A stretch of DNA of 8,670 bases, taken from assembly GCA_040905285.1 (NCBI GenBank), contig JBBDRV010000074.1:1-8670 (forward strand), written 5' to 3'. Shown here one piece after another: positions 1-7,188 of this stretch. A program made the translations under genes and the position numbers. Within the stretch, counting starts at the first letter, position 1. Each line of letters begins with the position of its first letter. The notes beneath the pieces are model-generated. The model did not search any database and was not told the origin of the DNA. It saw nothing but the letters and a program-made list of their open reading frames with translations. The DNA is from JBBDRV01 sp040905285 (lineage in GTDB: Bacteria > Bacteroidota > Rhodothermia > Balneolales > Balneolaceae).

Positions 1-12
1 CCGTTACTGTTG

Positions 13-71
13 AGGCCCGTTTTACTCATATGCGCTAACATTGTACAGTAAAACGAGCCTTTTTATTTTTT
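13..71 (+). terminator. Rho-independent terminator reading rightwards
   Basis: Arms at 13-26 (AGGCCCGTTTTACT) and 47-60 (AGTAAAACGAGCCT) pair over 14 positions with one mismatch (C17 opposite A56). They are followed at 61-71 by a run of T broken by one A. The loop is 20 nt, which is long for a terminator. The T-tract is only on the plus-strand side; on the minus strand the stem is followed by TCAACAG. It therefore most likely ends a plus-strand gene left of the window; a TGA at 11-13 could be that gene's stop, but only three codons are visible. It is not a good terminator for the fecR-like gene that approaches from the other side. Confidence 0.7.
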
Positions 72-147
72 GTCCCGGCAAATCTGTCTCTCCTTGTCAC
101 TGCCAGAACTACTCCATTGCTACCCCAGACAAACACCATTTGTATTC

Positions 148-1236
148 CTATTTTCTGCGTAACGTTACATGGTCCCCGTCGATCTCGTAGTCAAACCCGA
201 TCACAAACTGAATCGACTTCAACACCTCTTCAAGGCTGGCATCCATGTGTTCCCCTTCCAGGAGGTATGACTTAAGCTCCTCATCCTCGACTTCAATACT
301 CACTCCATACCATCTCTCGAGAAGTTCCACAACCTGTCCAAAGGTTTGATTCCGGAAAATCAGGATTCGATCCTTCCAGGCGATCATATCACTGATATCG
401 CCCTCCCCCTTCTCCAGAACGCCACCGGAAGACTGGTACTTCAACCATTGATTTTTCTCGAGTTCAACCCCCTTTTTCAAGTCATTTTCCTGAAAACCGA
501 TCTCTGCTCCGGTCACAGCTACCTTGCCACCTTTCACAGCAATATGAAATTCACCCTGATCTTTAAATGCCCGGATATTAAACGAAGTACCGAGTACTTT
601 CGTGGTCGTATTTCCGGCATGAACTACAAAAGGCCTGGATTCGTCACGCTTGATATCAAAAAAAGCTTCTCCTTCCAGATATACCTCCCGAACATCATCT
701 GCAAAGGAGTCGGGATAATGCAGCGTACTCCCCCCGTTGACGGTAATACGCGTCCCGTCGCTAAACTGCAATGAAACAATTTCACCGTAGGAGACAGCGC
801 TCGTTTTAATTACGGGTTCCGCCCGGGCAACCTCTTCTGTCTGTGTCTCTGTTGAAAAGGGCTCCAACCAGTAAAACCCGGAAACCCCGGCAAGCAGGAA
901 AACAAGAAACAGTGCAGCAACTTTCAGATAGGCCTCTGTATTTCTTTTCGATGAGATTTGTCGTTGTCTTGAGGCAATCGTGGATTGCGCTAACAAAGTA
1001 ACTCCATCATCAGGTGATTGACTGGATCGGATTCGTTGAAAGACCTTGTATTTGATCTCATCTCTGTCCGGGACCTCATAAGATTTCGTCTTGTACAAAT
1101 CTCTGGCCACCTGCTCGAGAAGTCGCACATTTGCTTCCTTCAGATCGAGCCATCTTCTGATATCCTTCTCTTCCCTCCGGGTACAGATGCCCAGGATATA
1201 ATTAACCAGTAGTTGTCTTTCCTTGTAATCGCTCAT
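148..1236 (-). CDS. FecR-family anti-sigma factor (inner-membrane)
   Basis: This 362-residue protein has the layout of Bacteroidota FecR-like regulators. A cytoplasmic N-terminal part (about 1-100) would bind the sigma factor. One membrane segment lies at about 103-124 (YLKVAALFLVFLLAGVSGFYW). A periplasmic FecR domain spans about 147-241, with the typical blocks VYLEGEAFFDI (185-195) and VLGTSFNIRAF (214-224). The C-terminal part, about 291-360, matches the DUF4974-type domain (LIFRNQTFGQVVELLERWYGV). In this family the periplasmic part senses a TonB-dependent transducer at the outer membrane and releases the sigma factor. The gene lies 130 bp after the ECF sigma gene, more than the near-overlap usually seen, so some independent control is possible. 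The start has only a weak purine stretch before it; I see no better in-frame start. No transducer receptor gene follows. Family assignment is firm; the signal is unknown. Confidence 0.93.
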   Translation of the reverse strand: MSDYKERQLLVNYILGICTRREEKDIRRWLDLKEANVRLLEQVARDLYKTKSYEVPDRDEIKYKVFQRIRSSQSPDDGVTLLAQSTIASRQRQISSKRNTEAYLKVAALFLVFLLAGVSGFYWLEPFSTETQTEEVARAEPVIKTSAVSYGEIVSLQFSDGTRITVNGGSTLHYPDSFADDVREVYLEGEAFFDIKRDESRPFVVHAGNTTTKVLGTSFNIRAFKDQGEFHIAVKGGKVAVTGAEIGFQENDLKKGVELEKNQWLKYQSSGGVLEKGEGDISDMIAWKDRILIFRNQTFGQVVELLERWYGVSIEVEDEELKSYLLEGEHMDASLEEVLKSIQFVIGFDYEIDGDHVTLRRK

Positions 1237-1366
1237 GCTCTGAATCTATGTGATAGCCTCACCTATTATAATCCATGGAATTGGCCGCTACCCTTACATA
1301 AAATTTCAGAAAAACCGTTCGAGGTGAGATTGCCCTTCCGAGTACCGGTTATATTTGCCAAAAGCA

Positions 1367-1903
1367 CTATTTGGAAAACTCACTTAACTCATCTCTGAGA
1401 AGCTGTAATGCTCTTCGCATATTCGTCTCAACCGTCTTGATTGAGATATCCATCGTCTGTGCAATTTCAGAATAAGTCAACCCGTCTTCCCGACTCAACT
1501 TCCACGTCTCAAGCACTCGGTTCGGCAGCTTCGAAAGCGCTTTCACATAGGCATTTTCAAATCCTCGAAAAGCGTACTGATTATCAGACTGCTCCACTGA
1601 CTCATGGTTTGTCAATTGAACCAGATTCTCTTCAAGCCACGTGTTGTAACGTTTTCTTTTCTGAAGCTTTTTCAAAGCGTGATTGCGAGCAAGCTTCAAC
1701 AGATAACTTTTGAAAGCCGGATGATCAAAATTGATTCGGTCCCGTTTTTCCCAAACTTTGACAAACACTCCCTGAACCAGATCGTTAAGCTCCGCCTTGC
1801 TGGAAGCGTATGTGTAGAGAAAGGCTGTTACGTCATCAACGTAGAATTCAAACAAGCATTCGAATCTCTCTTCTGTCATTAACGAGTCGCTCTCTTTGCT
1901 CAT
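1367..1903 (-). CDS. ECF RNA polymerase sigma factor, FecI-like
   Basis: This 178-residue protein has only sigma regions 2 and 4, as in ECF sigma factors, and a normal length for the group. Region 2 covers about 18-82, including the DLVQGVFVKVWEKRDRI stretch (41-57) of the core-binding and -10 recognition helices. Region 4 covers about 120-172, with the helix-turn-helix GLTYSEIAQTMDISIKTVE (141-159), which reads the -35 element. The start at 1903 is supported by a GGAG site (1909-1912 on the minus strand) five bases upstream of ATG; a second ATG at residue 9 has no better site. The next gene on the same strand is a FecR-type anti-sigma factor, so the pair forms a cell-surface signalling switch. 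Its targets are unknown: in Bacteroidota such pairs usually control a neighbouring SusCD locus, but none is present here. Assignment to the ECF family is very secure. Confidence 0.95.
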   Translation of the reverse strand: MSKESDSLMTEERFECLFEFYVDDVTAFLYTYASSKAELNDLVQGVFVKVWEKRDRINFDHPAFKSYLLKLARNHALKKLQKRKRYNTWLEENLVQLTNHESVEQSDNQYAFRGFENAYVKALSKLPNRVLETWKLSREDGLTYSEIAQTMDISIKTVETNMRRALQLLRDELSEFSK

Positions 1904-1945
1904 AAAAACTCCATAGTTACCATCAGGTACTTCTTTGATTTATCT

Positions 1946-1974
1946 CAAAAGCATCCTCTTTATCGATTGTACAA
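1946..1974 (-). promoter_or_regulatory. Candidate Bacteroidota-type promoter of the sigma gene
   Basis: On the minus strand TTG (1972-1974) is followed 18 bases later by TGCTTTTG (1946-1953). This is one mismatch from the Bacteroidota -7 consensus TAnnTTTG, with a -33 TTG at near-normal spacing. It would give a leader of about 40 nt before the sigma-factor ATG. With such a short degenerate motif in AT-rich DNA, a chance match is quite possible. Confidence 0.28.
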
Positions 1975-2177
1975 GAATGTTAATGGAACATATATAGTAA
2001 CACAGTCTTGAATATGCAAACATCACCCCAAAGACTTCCAACTGCTGAAAAACCCCGGGTGATTCAGCCTAACTACTGACAACCCCGAAACAGTCTAATC
2101 CAATTCAGAGACCAAACCGAATGCTCACCCCCATTTTTTGTTCTTGCATATCAATTAGTTAAAACAATCAATAAAGG

Positions 2178-2249
2178 AGAAAAAGTCTACAGGACTGCGC
2201 CACACTTGTTCCAGGTGAAGAGCTGGTTGTTGTTGGTTATGGTTTATAA
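2178..2249 (+). pseudogene. Possible relic of a SusC-type TonB-dependent receptor
   Basis: A frame open from 2175 to the TAA at 2247-2249 reads, from about 2211, PGEELVVVGYGL and then stop. SusC-type receptors of Bacteroidota carry a very conserved block of the type LDEVVVVGYG at the junction of the N-terminal carboxypeptidase-like domain and the plug, and this peptide matches it closely. No other receptor sequence is recognisable before or after it, there is no ATG, and the frame closes at once. If real, it is a deeply decayed remnant, on the strand opposite to the sigma/FecR pair. The repeated GTT codons raise the chance of an accidental match, so confidence is low. Confidence 0.3.
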
Positions 2250-2430
2250 ATTAAAGGACTTTCTCTAATCACTATTAAAAATCCAAAAAGTCTGGAATTT
2301 GATAATAGGAAATGTAGAAGGGCAGATATTGTCATAATTTACCCTTGAGAAGGTCACATTCTCACTCTGCACAAGACTTATCAAATCAATACGATATTAA
2401 TGTCAATTTATAATTAATGAAAACCATTAT

Positions 2431-2844
2431 ATGAAAACAAAAAAAGTCTGGGCAAACTTATCGGTAAAAGATGTCCAAAGAACCCATGAGTTTTACAAAG
2501 TATTGGGGTTCAGACCTAATGGAGAATTTCCTAATGAATATGAATTGGCCAGCTTTTTGGTCGGTGAGGACGATTTCGTGGTCCATTTCTTTTCGAGGGA
2601 TAGTGTTCAGTTTAAGACATCAATTGGAGGTGAAATAGCCGATTTGAGCCAGGGTAATGAGGTGATGTTCACCCTTTCGGCAGACAGCAAGGAAGAAATA
2701 GATCAATGGGCCGAAACAGTCAAAAAAGCCGGTGGTTCTATTTTCAGTAAGCCACAGAAAATATTTCAGGAGGGCTGGTACGGATGTGGTTTTGCCGACC
2801 CGGACGGCCATAAATGGAATGTTTTTTACAACGGCAAAAAGTAG
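2431..2844 (+). CDS. VOC-superfamily (glyoxalase/bleomycin-resistance fold) protein
   Basis: This 137-residue protein has the size and two-module pattern of small VOC proteins. The first module has KVWANLSVKDVQRTHEFYKV (5-24) followed by LGF, the usual opening strand and helix. The second ends in GCGFADPDGHKWNVFYN (118-134), the usual closing DPDGH block. In metal-dependent members a Glu normally follows the DPDGHxW stretch; here that position is Asn130, which argues against a metal-dependent glyoxalase I activity and fits a binding or unassigned role. The protein has no signal peptide and is probably cytoplasmic. It is a single gene transcribed away from the sigma gene, preceded by AT-rich DNA without a Shine-Dalgarno site, and has no functional link to its neighbours that I can see. 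The fold is secure; the substrate is unknown. Confidence 0.88.
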   Translation: MKTKKVWANLSVKDVQRTHEFYKVLGFRPNGEFPNEYELASFLVGEDDFVVHFFSRDSVQFKTSIGGEIADLSQGNEVMFTLSADSKEEIDQWAETVKKAGGSIFSKPQKIFQEGWYGCGFADPDGHKWNVFYNGKK

Positions 2845-2991
2845 ACTTAAAAGAACCACTTTTTATAAAGAGCTTAACTTTCTTTTCCTGATAAACTCCT
2901 CGAACAGACAGTTAAGCGAACCGGTCGTCCCAAGAGTGAACTTGTCCTCTTCGGGCACCTACCCAGCCAATTAAGGAAAGGTAGATCTACT

Positions 2992-3078
2992 ATGTATACC
3001 GCAATCTCAGTCATTCAAGTTGTACTGGCAGCTGTATCAAAGCCACGCAAACCAGCGGCGTTCGTCACGTTGATATGA
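2992..3078 (+). other. Short open frame, doubtful small protein
   Basis: ATG at 2992 opens a 28-residue frame (MYTAISVIQVVLAAVSKPRK, then eight residues) ending at TGA 3076-3078. A purine-rich AAGGAAAGG at 2973-2981 lies ten bases upstream. The same frame is open back to 2878, giving about 66 codons without an earlier ATG and containing KRTGRPKSELV, so it could equally be the tail of a decayed gene. I recognise no family. The frame runs into the tandem repeat at 3077-3105. Confidence 0.15.
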
Positions 3079-3105
3079 CTGATTGAGACTGATTGAGACT
3101 GATTG
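3077..3105. repeat. 10-bp tandem repeat, about 2.9 copies
   Basis: GACTGATTGA is repeated at 3077-3086 and 3087-3096, with a partial third copy GACTGATTG at 3097-3105; the copies are identical. It lies 9 bp past the TAA (3115-3117) of the transglutaminase-like gene and is the only tandem repeat seen in the window. It forms no hairpin and has no T-tract, so it is not a terminator. Slippage expansion is the simplest explanation. Confidence 0.85.
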
Positions 3106-3114
3106 CACTTACCA

Positions 3115-5556
3115 TTAATCCGCCTCTGCCTGCCGGGGCTGGAACGGCTCGCGGTAATGCCAGAGAAGTTCCAGACGTGACGCCTTACCGGTTTTCCCTA
3201 CCTTGTTGCGCGTTCTCATCTCAAGAGTATTGACAGAAGCCGGTTGCAGTTTCCAGGTAAACTCCGATGGCGCCGCCTGCCACCCCTGATCATCGATGTT
3301 GATTTCAAAGGTGTCAAAGTTCGGTGTGTTGGTCACCAACTGAATATCGACTTCACCTGTCGTACCCGATGTATCATTGTATACCGCTTGATACTGGACA
3401 CGATTCAATGTGGGATAGAGGTCAGCAGCGCGATCTGTATGCAGAGAATACTGCAGCTTGCGCGGAGTCGCCTCGTCATACCAGTTGATGTATCCATTCC
3501 ATGGCCAGTGAATATTCAATCCCTGATTCACCGGCCGTGGTGTCGGCCTGGAAAGAAAGTCCGAACGTGGAATCAGCCGCAGAAAGCCAGCCAGCTTGTG
3601 TAACGGTGGTGGCTGATTTGGATTGTTGATATGTGGTGTGAATGTGGAAAAGTTCAGAGGCTGAGGAAACAATTCTCTGCCTTTTGCCCCCCAGGAGGTC
3701 CATGGTTCAGGACTCGTCCAGTCGATCGGATTGGATGACGAAAGGCCCAACTCTTTCAGAAAGTAATGATGTTGATCAAGTGCATGGACAGGCATTCCTG
3801 TTTCCGTTTGAAACTGATAAGAGTCGAAAACACTTTCCGGATCCAGCATCACCCATTTTTCAAGCTCATCTACGTAAACTTCAATTGTTTCATGGGCAAA
3901 CATATTGACATGTCTGGCATTGTACCCCATACTTTGCAGGGCCTGCATAAACACAATGGAAAATTGAATACACATGCCCCCGGCCCCGAGCCGTTCGTTA
4001 CGGTCCAGAATTTCATGTGCATTCCACTCCGGGTATTCTGTATCCGGCAGCTCATGATACCAAAGGCCTGAAACAAAATGTCGCAGGCGGTTCATTTTAC
4101 TGAAATCCCCGCCACGGGTTTCCCCATAAAGAACGCCGGATTCAGTCATTCCTTCCGTACCGGCTCCATTACCCGAAGAATCGCCACCCTGACTTTGCCA
4201 GTCGGAACCGACAGCATCCACAAAGAGTGTGTCCAGTTCCAGCCTTTCACTGAGTTCGTGCAATCCGGGATGTTCAGCATCTTCGTATGTAATTCTGTAG
4301 GAAGAGTAACGGTGGTCTACATTTTCTGCTCCCCTGACATAATAGGTGTCCTCGGGAACTATCGAAGGGCGAAGCCGGCTGCGAACAGTAACCGCATTGA
4401 CCACGGGTGTTTGAAGGGGATTTTCACTTTTCAGAACTGCCTGCCACTGAAAATATCGTTTTCCTTCCGGATCCGGTTCAAAAGTTGTATCCTCCCCGGA
4501 ACCAAGTGTTTTCCACTTGCCCCAGGCTTCGTCCAGCATGTCCGGTGTATCAGCCATTCGATACTGCCATTCAATCTCTGTTTCTTCATGAACACTGGCA
4601 TCCACAGTCACTTCCAGACGCTCAATCTGAGTCTTGGGAAGGATTTCTGATGGATCATCCGGATCTTGCCACAGGTCAATCGCAGAAGAAGCAAATCTTC
4701 CTTCCGGTTTGTAGCGTTCCAGATGTAGGCGGATCGTGTATTCCCCTGTTATCGAATTGTCAGGTCCCAGCTTCCCATCATGCCAGGTTTCGCCACCATC
4801 GATTGATTTAGCGGATGTTGCACCGACTTCAATAATTTCCAGCCCGGGCAGGTCCCCTTCACTTGCCGGACGAATCTGATCCGCACTGATCAATGCGGTA
4901 CTTCCATTAAAGGTGAATTTTCCCCCACCACCTTCATATTCATCTTCTCTGGCAAATAACAGTTCGTAACCCTCTCCTTCCGGAGCATCACTGCCGATGA
5001 TGACTTCATTGAGACCTTCTTTCAAAAGTTGTGTCGGAATTTCTACCCAGCGCCAGTTCGGTTCATGCCAGGAGGGTGTGGTGCCCGGAAGGCGTGTCCC
5101 ATTCACCACCAGATGATAAGGTGCCGCCTCTCCTGAACCGGCTTTCATCATATAAAAAACGATATGAGCCTTTTTTGCCCGGATATCCTCCAGATAGAAC
5201 TGCTTTCGTGCAAGCACATCTTCATGGACAGGTTCCAAAAAGGTGCCTTTCAGACTCCAGCCGGCCCCCGGTGCATCATTTTCATAAAGTACATGATTAT
5301 TCAGCCGCACCGCATGCCCGGTCGCGGTTTTCATAACATCCCTGGCAAACCCCGTCTGATAAACTTCCAGCGCATTCATTTCGTACTCAACTACCGAAGG
5401 CTCGTTAGAAGTCGCAGATTGTGCTTTTAAAACAGACGTACCCTGTAACACAAAGCAAAGCAGCAGTGCCAGCCTTCTTAAAAACTTCCCTGAGTATAAC
5501 CCATTTTTATAGTCCATTTGAAACCGTTTTTTGTAGTTCAATAGATATCGTCTCAT
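3115..5556 (-). CDS. Secreted multidomain protein with transglutaminase-like core
   Basis: This 813-residue exported protein has a signal peptide with hydrophobic core at about 29-43 (LALLLCFVLQGTSVL) and likely cleavage after Ala45. A start at Met14 (codon 5515-5517) would give a more usual signal peptide; the upstream start has GAGAG 7 bp and GGAAGG 0 bp before it. Residues about 60-400 look like beta-rich domains, perhaps galactose-binding- or Ig-like (HLVVNGTRLPG, ETEIEWQYRMADTPD). The middle part carries a transglutaminase-type core: GGMCIQFSIVFMQALQSMGY with Cys529, then AHETIEVYVD with His555, then WVMLDPES with Asp572. That is the Cys-His-Asp order and spacing of the superfamily, so an amide-bond enzyme (peptidase, amidase or crosslinker) is plausible. 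The C-terminal part (about 695-800) looks like an Ig/FN3-type domain. It is the last gene of the operon, 17 bp after the PL10-like gene. The substrate is unknown. Confidence 0.85.
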   Translation of the reverse strand: MRRYLLNYKKRFQMDYKNGLYSGKFLRRLALLLCFVLQGTSVLKAQSATSNEPSVVEYEMNALEVYQTGFARDVMKTATGHAVRLNNHVLYENDAPGAGWSLKGTFLEPVHEDVLARKQFYLEDIRAKKAHIVFYMMKAGSGEAAPYHLVVNGTRLPGTTPSWHEPNWRWVEIPTQLLKEGLNEVIIGSDAPEGEGYELLFAREDEYEGGGGKFTFNGSTALISADQIRPASEGDLPGLEIIEVGATSAKSIDGGETWHDGKLGPDNSITGEYTIRLHLERYKPEGRFASSAIDLWQDPDDPSEILPKTQIERLEVTVDASVHEETEIEWQYRMADTPDMLDEAWGKWKTLGSGEDTTFEPDPEGKRYFQWQAVLKSENPLQTPVVNAVTVRSRLRPSIVPEDTYYVRGAENVDHRYSSYRITYEDAEHPGLHELSERLELDTLFVDAVGSDWQSQGGDSSGNGAGTEGMTESGVLYGETRGGDFSKMNRLRHFVSGLWYHELPDTEYPEWNAHEILDRNERLGAGGMCIQFSIVFMQALQSMGYNARHVNMFAHETIEVYVDELEKWVMLDPESVFDSYQFQTETGMPVHALDQHHYFLKELGLSSSNPIDWTSPEPWTSWGAKGRELFPQPLNFSTFTPHINNPNQPPPLHKLAGFLRLIPRSDFLSRPTPRPVNQGLNIHWPWNGYINWYDEATPRKLQYSLHTDRAADLYPTLNRVQYQAVYNDTSGTTGEVDIQLVTNTPNFDTFEINIDDQGWQAAPSEFTWKLQPASVNTLEMRTRNKVGKTGKASRLELLWHYREPFQPRQAEAD

Positions 5557-5573
5557 CCTTCCACTCTCGTCAT

Positions 5574-7154
5574 TTACTGTTTAATGTAGCTGATCAGGAG
5601 ATTCATGTTTTTCATGTATTCGGATGTGGATATATATTGTTGATTGGAAGGATCAACAATACCTGCCGCTGTTCTCTCTTCACTGTGCAAAGCTGTATTG
5701 GAAGGTACGCCCGTATCAGAGACCGTATGGGAATCACTGATCCATTCATGTTGAGTCAGCCATCGCCCCTCCTCATCCTGGGCATCCAGAATCTTTCGCA
5801 CCTCGGCTTCCTGAGGAACTGTTGATGCATCTTCCTCTTCAACAATATAGAAGCTCAGAGGATTTCGTTCCCCCTGAAATTCCTTTTCCTGAAAAGGTGA
5901 ATTTTGAACAACTTCTTCACGAGGTATCGAGCTCATCCGTTCATACTCATCTCTGAGCCGGCTGATATCCAGATGTGTGTTGTACCCAAACCCATAAGCT
6001 ATTTCATCACTGTAGTCAATCCAGTATTCCCCGTCGGTCACTCCCGTTCCGGTTCGGTGGGAATACAAGGGTTTGTCGGTTCCAATTTCCATAAAATAGG
6101 CATGAGTGCGTCTGTCTCTGTCCCTGGCATCTTCCGGAAGAGTAACTTTTTCCAGCCAGTCAATTGCATCCGGTAAACGAGAAAGGTATCTCCTGTCACC
6201 GGTATATCTGTAAAACCGAAGCATCATCAAAACATGCTCATAAGTGGTACCGGTCGAAATTGCAGGTGGTTCATAGCTTCGGGCGTGAGCCGGTTTCAAA
6301 TTCCTGTCGTACTGCTGGGCCCAGCCGGGTTGTGGATCTCCCTGTTGAGTCAACAGATAGAAGTTCATTCCCCGACGAATTGGATCCAACAGCCTCTCCT
6401 GCCCCAGAGCCTGATAGCACCGGATGAGAAAATCAATAGCACCCGAGATTACATTATCATTGAACGTGTAGAATGATGTATAGTCGGATTTTCCATCCTT
6501 CGAAAACTCATACATAAGCGGGTACCTCTGTGGCCATCCCCCGAGCGAGTACTGGCTTTTCAGAATGAAGTCGATCGCTTTTTCCAGAGCAGGTTTGTAG
6601 GCTGAATCCAGTTTTTGCAAGTAGATCCTCAGCAGGAATCGTGCAGCACCTGTCGTGACATCATCATCAAGTGTGGCATTGCCGTAATAATGATAATATT
6701 CTTCAAAACCCCAGGCATTCCTTCCGATCGTCTGATGCCACCTCTTCAACGACCTGTCTCCGGCAAAATCGACAATGTAGTGCCAGCCTCCGGAAGGTTG
6801 CTGACCCCAGATCAATGCCTGCGCCACCTTTTCAGCTGCATGATAGTAGTACTCCTCGCCCGTCGCTTCATAGGCATCAAGAAATACCTGCCCCATTTCC
6901 GGTGTTGAGCCCTGCGTCCATATCTGCGTATCAAAAGCCTCAAGTTCTCCCCAGCGCCTGGAGAAGTCGGGGAGGTAGAGTCGGAGGTATCCTCCATTGG
7001 TACTGACTTCCTCGACCATAAATCGGGACGCTTTCAGCATCGCCTGTTCTACCTCATTTGTCGGCTCCCCTGTTTGAGCCCCGGAGTTCAGGGGCATCAG
7101 AAGGATCAACAGGAAACATACCGTAGCGAAATACATGCTTTGCATAGTTGTCAT
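5574..7154 (-). CDS. Exported PL10-like pectate-lyase-fold protein
   Basis: This 526-residue protein has a signal peptide (hydrophobic about 8-22, likely cleavage after Ala26); Met4 or Met7 are equally possible starts. Residues about 195-340 carry the blocks of polysaccharide lyase family 10: SQYSLGGWPQRYP (200-212), YTFNDN (229-234), GWAQQYD (277-283) and KPAHARSYEPPAIS (287-300). In PL10 this alpha/alpha-toroid cuts polygalacturonate by beta-elimination with calcium, and the last block holds a conserved Arg (here Arg292). Before it lies another toroid-like stretch (about 30-190, with TQIWTQGSTPEMGQVFLDAYE and GGWHYIVDF), so the protein is longer than the minimal PL10 domain. The tail (about 430-526) is acidic and unassigned. 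It lies between the propeller gene (34 bp) and the transglutaminase-like gene (17 bp). The fold is confident; pectate as substrate is only an inference, and another uronic-acid polymer is possible. Confidence 0.85.
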   Translation of the reverse strand: MTTMQSMYFATVCFLLILLMPLNSGAQTGEPTNEVEQAMLKASRFMVEEVSTNGGYLRLYLPDFSRRWGELEAFDTQIWTQGSTPEMGQVFLDAYEATGEEYYYHAAEKVAQALIWGQQPSGGWHYIVDFAGDRSLKRWHQTIGRNAWGFEEYYHYYGNATLDDDVTTGAARFLLRIYLQKLDSAYKPALEKAIDFILKSQYSLGGWPQRYPLMYEFSKDGKSDYTSFYTFNDNVISGAIDFLIRCYQALGQERLLDPIRRGMNFYLLTQQGDPQPGWAQQYDRNLKPAHARSYEPPAISTGTTYEHVLMMLRFYRYTGDRRYLSRLPDAIDWLEKVTLPEDARDRDRRTHAYFMEIGTDKPLYSHRTGTGVTDGEYWIDYSDEIAYGFGYNTHLDISRLRDEYERMSSIPREEVVQNSPFQEKEFQGERNPLSFYIVEEEDASTVPQEAEVRKILDAQDEEGRWLTQHEWISDSHTVSDTGVPSNTALHSEERTAAGIVDPSNQQYISTSEYMKNMNLLISYIKQ

Positions 7155-7188
7155 TTGTCATCAAGGTTTTTTATCCCACCATTATAAT

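Larger units (their letters stand above)
1904..2430. other. Intergenic region between divergent sigma and VOC genes
   Basis: This 527-bp AT-rich stretch separates the leftward sigma gene from the rightward VOC gene. It has no convincing intact gene on either strand. It holds the candidate sigma promoter (1946-1974), a short dyad ATGTT-N5-AACAT at 1977-1991 just upstream of it, and a possible SusC-type fragment at 2178-2249. No clear TAnnTTTG promoter was found for the VOC gene. I saw no tRNA, riboswitch or terminator. Confidence 0.6.

Noticed and set aside
346..774. 142-codon plus-strand open frame
   Set aside because: It is antisense to the FecR-family gene, which has full-length domain support; no ribosome-binding site or family resemblance was seen.
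1258..1328. Inverted repeat CTCACCT/AGGTGAG in the sigma-fecR gap
   Set aside because: Seven-base arms separated by 57 bp are expected by chance at this scale, and nothing else marks a structured RNA or operator.
2285..2450. AAAAAGTCTGG occurring twice around the VOC start
   Set aside because: The second copy is inside the VOC coding sequence and the word is A-rich; the two copies do not share flanking sequence, so a duplicated site is not supported.
2836..2864. AAAAAGT/ACTTTTT hairpin at the end of the VOC gene as a terminator
   Set aside because: The stem is only 7 bp, nearly all A-T, with a 15-nt loop and the stop codon in its left arm; there is no GC-rich stem before the T run.
4078..4650. 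190-codon plus-strand open frame
   Set aside because: It lies entirely antisense to the transglutaminase-like gene, whose minus-strand frame has clear domain motifs and a signal peptide; the antisense translation is rich in Phe, Cys and Ser and resembles no family.
6671..7006. Overlapping plus-strand frames of about 100 codons
   Set aside because: They are antisense to the PL10-like gene, and their composition (many Arg, Pro and Ser) is typical of a shadow frame.
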